This document shows, in pieces, positions 60,737 through 64,000 of a stretch of DNA of 64,000 bases. The stretch comes from JANWXD01 sp037446115 (GTDB lineage: Bacteria; Acidobacteriota; Terriglobia; Bryobacterales; Bryobacteraceae), in assembly GCA_037446115.1 (NCBI GenBank), contig JBBIJF010000002.1:1-64000 (forward strand). The letters run 5' to 3'. Below the pieces are notes generated by a model. The model was given only the letters and a program-made list of their open reading frames with translations, made no database searches and had not been told where the DNA came from. Positions within the stretch are counted from its first letter, which is position 1; each line of letters starts with the position of its first letter. Both the position numbers and the translations under genes were made by a program.

Positions 60737-62944
60737 ATGAGCCCTGAATCCGGCCAACCGGGACTTCTCGTGCCGGCGGAAGAGATACCGGCTTCCGTAG
60801 AAGCGCTGTATCGCGATCTCGAGCAGCGAATTGCTCAGGCCCGCCCCAAGGAAGACCTAACAGCCCTGCGCTCCGCGTACGCGTTCGCCGCCGAGCGGCA
60901 TCGCCAGCAGCGGCGGGATTCCGGCGAGCCGTACATGGTGCACCCCCTCATGGTGACCCATATTCTTGCCGAGATGAGCATGGATATGGTGTGCCTCCAG
61001 ACGGGGCTGCTGCACGACGTGGTGGAAGACACCGGCGTCACGGTCGAAGAAATCCGGACGCGATTCGGCGAAGAGGTGGCGCGGTGTGTAGACGGCGTCA
61101 CCAAGCTCAGCAAACTGAACTTTTACGATCCGGAGACCCGGCAGGCAGAAAGCTTCCGCAAGATGCTGCTGGCCATGGTGAACGACATCCGGGTCATCAT
61201 TGTCAAGCTGGCCGACCGGTTGCACAACATGCGCACGCTGGGCAGTCTGCCGCCGGAACGGCGGGAGCGGATCGCGCGGGAGACCATCGAGATCTACGCG
61301 CCCATCGCACACCGCCTGGGCATGGGCAAGATTCGGGGTGAGCTGGAGGACCTGGCATTCACCTACCTCGAGCCCGAGGCGGCGGCGGAACTGGCGAGTT
61401 TGCTGGAGGCGCGGCGACCGGAGTTCGAGCGATTCCTGGCCGAAATCAAGACCACGATTGAGAAGAAGCTGGCGGCCGAGGGCATCCCGGCGCGGGTGGA
61501 AGGTCGCCTCAAGCGCGCTTATTCCGTGTTCCAGAAGATGCGCCGCCAGAAGATTCCGATCGAGCAGGTCTATGATCTGCTGGCGGTACGGATCATTACG
61601 GATTCGGTGAAGAACTGTTACGCCGCCCTGGGAGTGATCCACAACGAGTGGCACCCGATTCCCGGCCGGATCAAGGACTTCATCGCGATCCCCCGGCCGA
61701 ACCTGTACCAGTCCCTGCATACGTCGGTCATCGGCCCGGAGGGGCGCGCCTTTGAAGTGCAGATTCGCACCGAGGAAATGCACCGCATCGCGGAGGAGGG
61801 CATCGCGGCGCACTGGAAATACAAGGAAGGCCACAAAGCGCCGGCAGAGGATGTGCAGCGGATCGCCTGGCTGCGACAGCTCGTGGAGTGGCAGCAGGAG
61901 ATGCGCGATCCGGGCGATTTTATGTCCACGCTCAAGGTGGACCTGTACCCGGAGGAAGTCTATTGCTTCACGCCGCGAGGCAAGGTGATTGCGCTGCCGC
62001 GCGGCGCCACGCCCATTGATTTTGCCTACGCCATCCACACGGACGTGGGCCACACCTGCGTGGGCGCGAAGGTGAACGGGCGGATCGTTTCGCTGCGCTA
62101 CAACCTGCGCAACGGCGACGTGGTGGAAATCCTGACGCAGCCCGGCCACATGCCCAGCAAGGACTGGCTGGCGCTGGTGAAGACCTCCCGGGCGCGGAAC
62201 AAGATCAAGCACGTCATCAACGTGACCGAGCGCGCCAAGGCGGTGGATCTCGGCCAGAAGCTGTTGGAGAAAGAGGCGCGCCGGCTGGGCGTATCGCTCA
62301 GCAAGATTCCGAAGAGCGAACTGGACCGGGTGGCCGGCGAGTACGGCTGCAGTAAGATCGAAGACCTGCATGCGGCCCTGGGTTTTGGCAGGTTCTCGGC
62401 GCGCCAAGTGCTTCTGAAACTGGTTCCGCAGCCGGCGGAGATGCCGCCCGAAGAAGCTCCGGCGGTTCCGGCGGCGTCCCGGCCGCCGTCGGGCGACCTG
62501 GTGATCAGGGTCAAGGGCGCCGATGACCTGCTGGTCTACCGGGCCAAGTGCTGCAACCCCATCCGGGGCGAGCCCATCGTCGGATACATCACGCGCGGCA
62601 AGGGCGTCGCGGTCCACTCCACCAGCTGTCCCAACGTGCAGAATCTTCTCTACGAGGCGGAGCGCAAGATTGACGTGGAGTGGGCCCGGGCCGGAGATGA
62701 GTCGTTCCCCGTAAAAATGATCGTTCACACCGACGACCGCCCGGGCATGCTGCACCAGCTCACCTCGATCCTCTCGGGGGAACAGAGCAACATCCGGAGC
62801 CTGGAGGCGCGCGCCGTCCACGACCGTGACGGCGACGGTGCAGTGGTGGACATGACCGTGGACATCAAGGACAAAAAGCAGCTGGAGCGCATTGTGGCCG
62901 CGATGCGCCGGCTCTCGGGAGTCCGGGACGTGGAGCGGGTGTGA
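60737..62944 (+). CDS. rel: Bifunctional (p)ppGpp synthetase/hydrolase
   Basis: A 735-residue long RelA/SpoT homologue. The hydrolase HD motif is intact (His93-Asp94 in GLLHDVVEDTG, plus PYMVHPLMVTHILA). The synthetase domain has VYDLLAVRII, GRIKDFIAIPRPNLYQSLHT (Tyr324) and FEVQIRTEEMHRIAEEG, so it also looks functional. TGS (YCFTPRGKVIALPRGATPID), a zinc-finger-like CCNPIRGEPIVGYITRGKG and an ACT domain follow. It makes and destroys the alarmone of the stringent response. The start at ATG 60737 lies behind TATAAT; a GTG at 60692 is inside the promoter region. DUF971 follows 5 bp after its stop. Confidence 0.94.
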   Translation: MSPESGQPGLLVPAEEIPASVEALYRDLEQRIAQARPKEDLTALRSAYAFAAERHRQQRRDSGEPYMVHPLMVTHILAEMSMDMVCLQTGLLHDVVEDTGVTVEEIRTRFGEEVARCVDGVTKLSKLNFYDPETRQAESFRKMLLAMVNDIRVIIVKLADRLHNMRTLGSLPPERRERIARETIEIYAPIAHRLGMGKIRGELEDLAFTYLEPEAAAELASLLEARRPEFERFLAEIKTTIEKKLAAEGIPARVEGRLKRAYSVFQKMRRQKIPIEQVYDLLAVRIITDSVKNCYAALGVIHNEWHPIPGRIKDFIAIPRPNLYQSLHTSVIGPEGRAFEVQIRTEEMHRIAEEGIAAHWKYKEGHKAPAEDVQRIAWLRQLVEWQQEMRDPGDFMSTLKVDLYPEEVYCFTPRGKVIALPRGATPIDFAYAIHTDVGHTCVGAKVNGRIVSLRYNLRNGDVVEILTQPGHMPSKDWLALVKTSRARNKIKHVINVTERAKAVDLGQKLLEKEARRLGVSLSKIPKSELDRVAGEYGCSKIEDLHAALGFGRFSARQVLLKLVPQPAEMPPEEAPAVPAASRPPSGDLVIRVKGADDLLVYRAKCCNPIRGEPIVGYITRGKGVAVHSTSCPNVQNLLYEAERKIDVEWARAGDESFPVKMIVHTDDRPGMLHQLTSILSGEQSNIRSLEARAVHDRDGDGAVVDMTVDIKDKKQLERIVAAMRRLSGVRDVERV

Positions 62945-62949
62945 GGGCC

Positions 62950-63321
62950 ATGGAGGCCGTGACCCGCTTTGCGGCGGAGCCGGAGCGAATTTCCATTTCC
63001 CGCTCGGGCGGGGTCAAGATCCTCTGGAAAGACGGCCACCAGAGCGACTACGGGCTGGAGTATCTGCGGGAACATTGTCCCTGCGCGACCTGCAGCGGCA
63101 CACACGGGACACCGCCCGCAGCGCCGACGGCGGCGAGCCCGCTACCACTTTATAAGCCCAAGCTCCGCATGCTCGATGTCGAACCGGTGGGCAACTACGC
63201 AATCCGCATCAAGTGGAACGACGGGCATAGCAGCGGGATCTACTCCTACGTGCATCTGCGCCGGATCTGTCCCTGCGCGGCGTGCGCGGCCCGGGCGGAC
63301 TCCGCCGGGCCGGCGCGCTAG
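62950..63321 (+). CDS. DUF971 domain protein
   Basis: A 123-residue protein with a DUF971 domain (VKILWKDGHQSDYGLEYLRE, CPCATCSGTHG, IRIKWNDGHSSGIYSYVHLR, CPCAACAARA). The two CPCxxC clusters suggest zinc or iron-sulfur binding; the domain is also found at the N-terminus of gamma-butyrobetaine hydroxylase. The repeated GHxSxxY/CPCxxC halves look like an internal duplication. The ATG at 62950 lies 5 bp after the rel stop. Its TAG stop overlaps that of the convergent decarboxylase gene on the CTAG at 63318-63321. Confidence 0.85.
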   Translation: MEAVTRFAAEPERISISRSGGVKILWKDGHQSDYGLEYLREHCPCATCSGTHGTPPAAPTAASPLPLYKPKLRMLDVEPVGNYAIRIKWNDGHSSGIYSYVHLRRICPCAACAARADSAGPAR

Positions 63322-64000
63322 GCGCCGAGCTGGCTCACTGCGGCTTCGCTCACGCGCGCCAGGGTCTCGACGAACTCCGCCAGCAGATCCTGTTTGTGGC
63401 CGGTTTCCGCCGCAAGCATGATGTAGGGATTCATGACGGTGGCGCGCAGCACAAAGATGCCCTGCTCGGGGTATTCGGCCGGATCCACTCCGGCGCGCTC
63501 CAACAGGTCGGCCACCGAGTGGCAGGAATACCGAGGAAGACGGAAGTGAGTGCGCGAGAGGAAGAATGGCTGCGCATAGCTGTACTCCCGCTCGCCGAGT
63601 TCCACTTCGATGGTGAAGTGCCGGTAGACGGCCTCGCCGAGGGCATTCATGCGGGCCAGCGAGCGGTTCCCCTTGATCTGGATGACGAAGCACACGATGT
63701 TGGTGTCGGGAGGGGGGACGGTGATGGGAACAAACCGGTAGGCGGTCTGCTCCCGGTTGGCGCGCGCCGCCTGCTCCCAGTGCACGAGCCGCTCAAACAG
63801 CTCCCGCGCCGCCAGCAGGGAGGCGCGCATGATCTCGCCGTATCCGCCCCGGTGGGGCGGAATCATGCGGTGTGACAGCCAGCAGGAGGCCGCAGCGGCG
63901 CCGGGCTTGGAGCCCTCCAGGATGAACGGGCCCACATTGACGGGCGGGGCATAGCTGTGCGGCTGCAGGTCGGCCGGCTTCGTGGCGGTGATGTAGGGCG
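63318..64000 (-). CDS. Group II PLP-dependent decarboxylase, partial (C-terminal part)
   Basis: The frame is open to the edge of the window; about 226 C-terminal residues are visible and the N-terminus with the PLP Lys is missing. The visible sequence (GPFILEGSKPGAAAASCWLS, MIPPHRGGYGEIMRASLLAA, LFERL) fits the region after the cofactor Lys of group II amino acid decarboxylases (tyrosine, glutamate or diaminobutyrate type). The last part holds a C-terminal alpha/beta domain (FRLPRYSCHSVADLLERAGV, GIFVLRATVMNPYIMLAAET). The substrate is unknown. It is convergent with DUF971, sharing CTAG. Confidence 0.75.
   Translation of the reverse strand, partial: PYITATKPADLQPHSYAPPVNVGPFILEGSKPGAAAASCWLSHRMIPPHRGGYGEIMRASLLAARELFERLVHWEQAARANREQTAYRFVPITVPPPDTNIVCFVIQIKGNRSLARMNALGEAVYRHFTIEVELGEREYSYAQPFFLSRTHFRLPRYSCHSVADLLERAGVDPAEYPEQGIFVLRATVMNPYIMLAAETGHKQDLLAEFVETLARVSEAAVSQLGA

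Overview
The window reads as chromosomal DNA of a high-GC acidobacterium of the Solibacter/Bryobacter type (class Terriglobia, order Bryobacterales). The strongest marker is the protein at 38155-41676, whose C-terminal ~230 residues look like the 'Solibacter uncharacterized C-terminal domain' (TIGR03437). Supporting signs are futalosine-route menaquinone genes, TonB with two ExbD proteins, an FG-GAP/ASPIC (CRTAC1-type) protein, and several secreted glycoside-hydrolase-like proteins. About fifty genes are tightly packed on both strands. I see no rRNA, tRNA, CRISPR array, phage or insertion sequence.

Layout. 1-339: tail of an unrecognised gene. 549-2561: mqnP-mqnE, menaquinone synthesis. 2630-4481: DUF438/hemerythrin/PAS protein plus a DUF1858-DUF2249 protein. 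4491-12285: DUF72 protein, secreted esterase, radical SAM protein, RND adaptor and pump. 12312-15893 (minus): amidase, FHA-GAF-PP2C phosphatase, Fur-family regulator. 16111-22072: sialidase-like protein, GH106-like hydrolase and AraA-like sugar isomerase. 22179-24945 (minus): DUF547 protein, Tat-exported aldo/keto reductase and a frameshifted gene remnant. 25044-28917: DASS transporter, DUF2961 (GH172-type) protein, cupin, unknown protein. 28885-38142: tsaB, DUF5060/DUF4038 hydrolase, hemH, a divergent class A penicillin-binding protein, CRTAC1 protein. 38155-46372 (minus): two large exported proteins, patatin, GNAT and methyltransferase. 46454-48103: GT-C glycosyltransferase. 48161-52711 (minus): Cys/Met PLP enzyme, cysS, GT2, LolA-like protein. 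52757-63321: tgt-yajC-secD-secF, tonB-exbB-exbD-exbD-TPR lipoprotein, rel, DUF971 protein. 63318-64000 (minus): end of a group II PLP decarboxylase.

The long plus-strand run 52757-62944 groups tRNA modification, protein export, TonB energy transduction and the stringent response. The lifestyle suggested is a polysaccharide-degrading, respiring soil heterotroph with an O2/NO-related sensor unit.

The most unusual signal is in gene starts. Six monocistronic or first genes (amidase, hemH, the CRTAC1 protein, GNAT, the GT-C transferase and tgt) have a TANNNT -10-like hexamer followed by exactly six bases and then the ATG/GTG. None has a useful Shine-Dalgarno site or a clear -35 box. This implies leaderless mRNAs as a common mode in this genome. 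A second point is a ~267-nt, hairpin-rich leader, driven by a good sigma70-like promoter, in front of an exported protein gene (43596-43862). No clearly new multi-gene system is evident. Most of the window is ordinary core and accessory chromosome.
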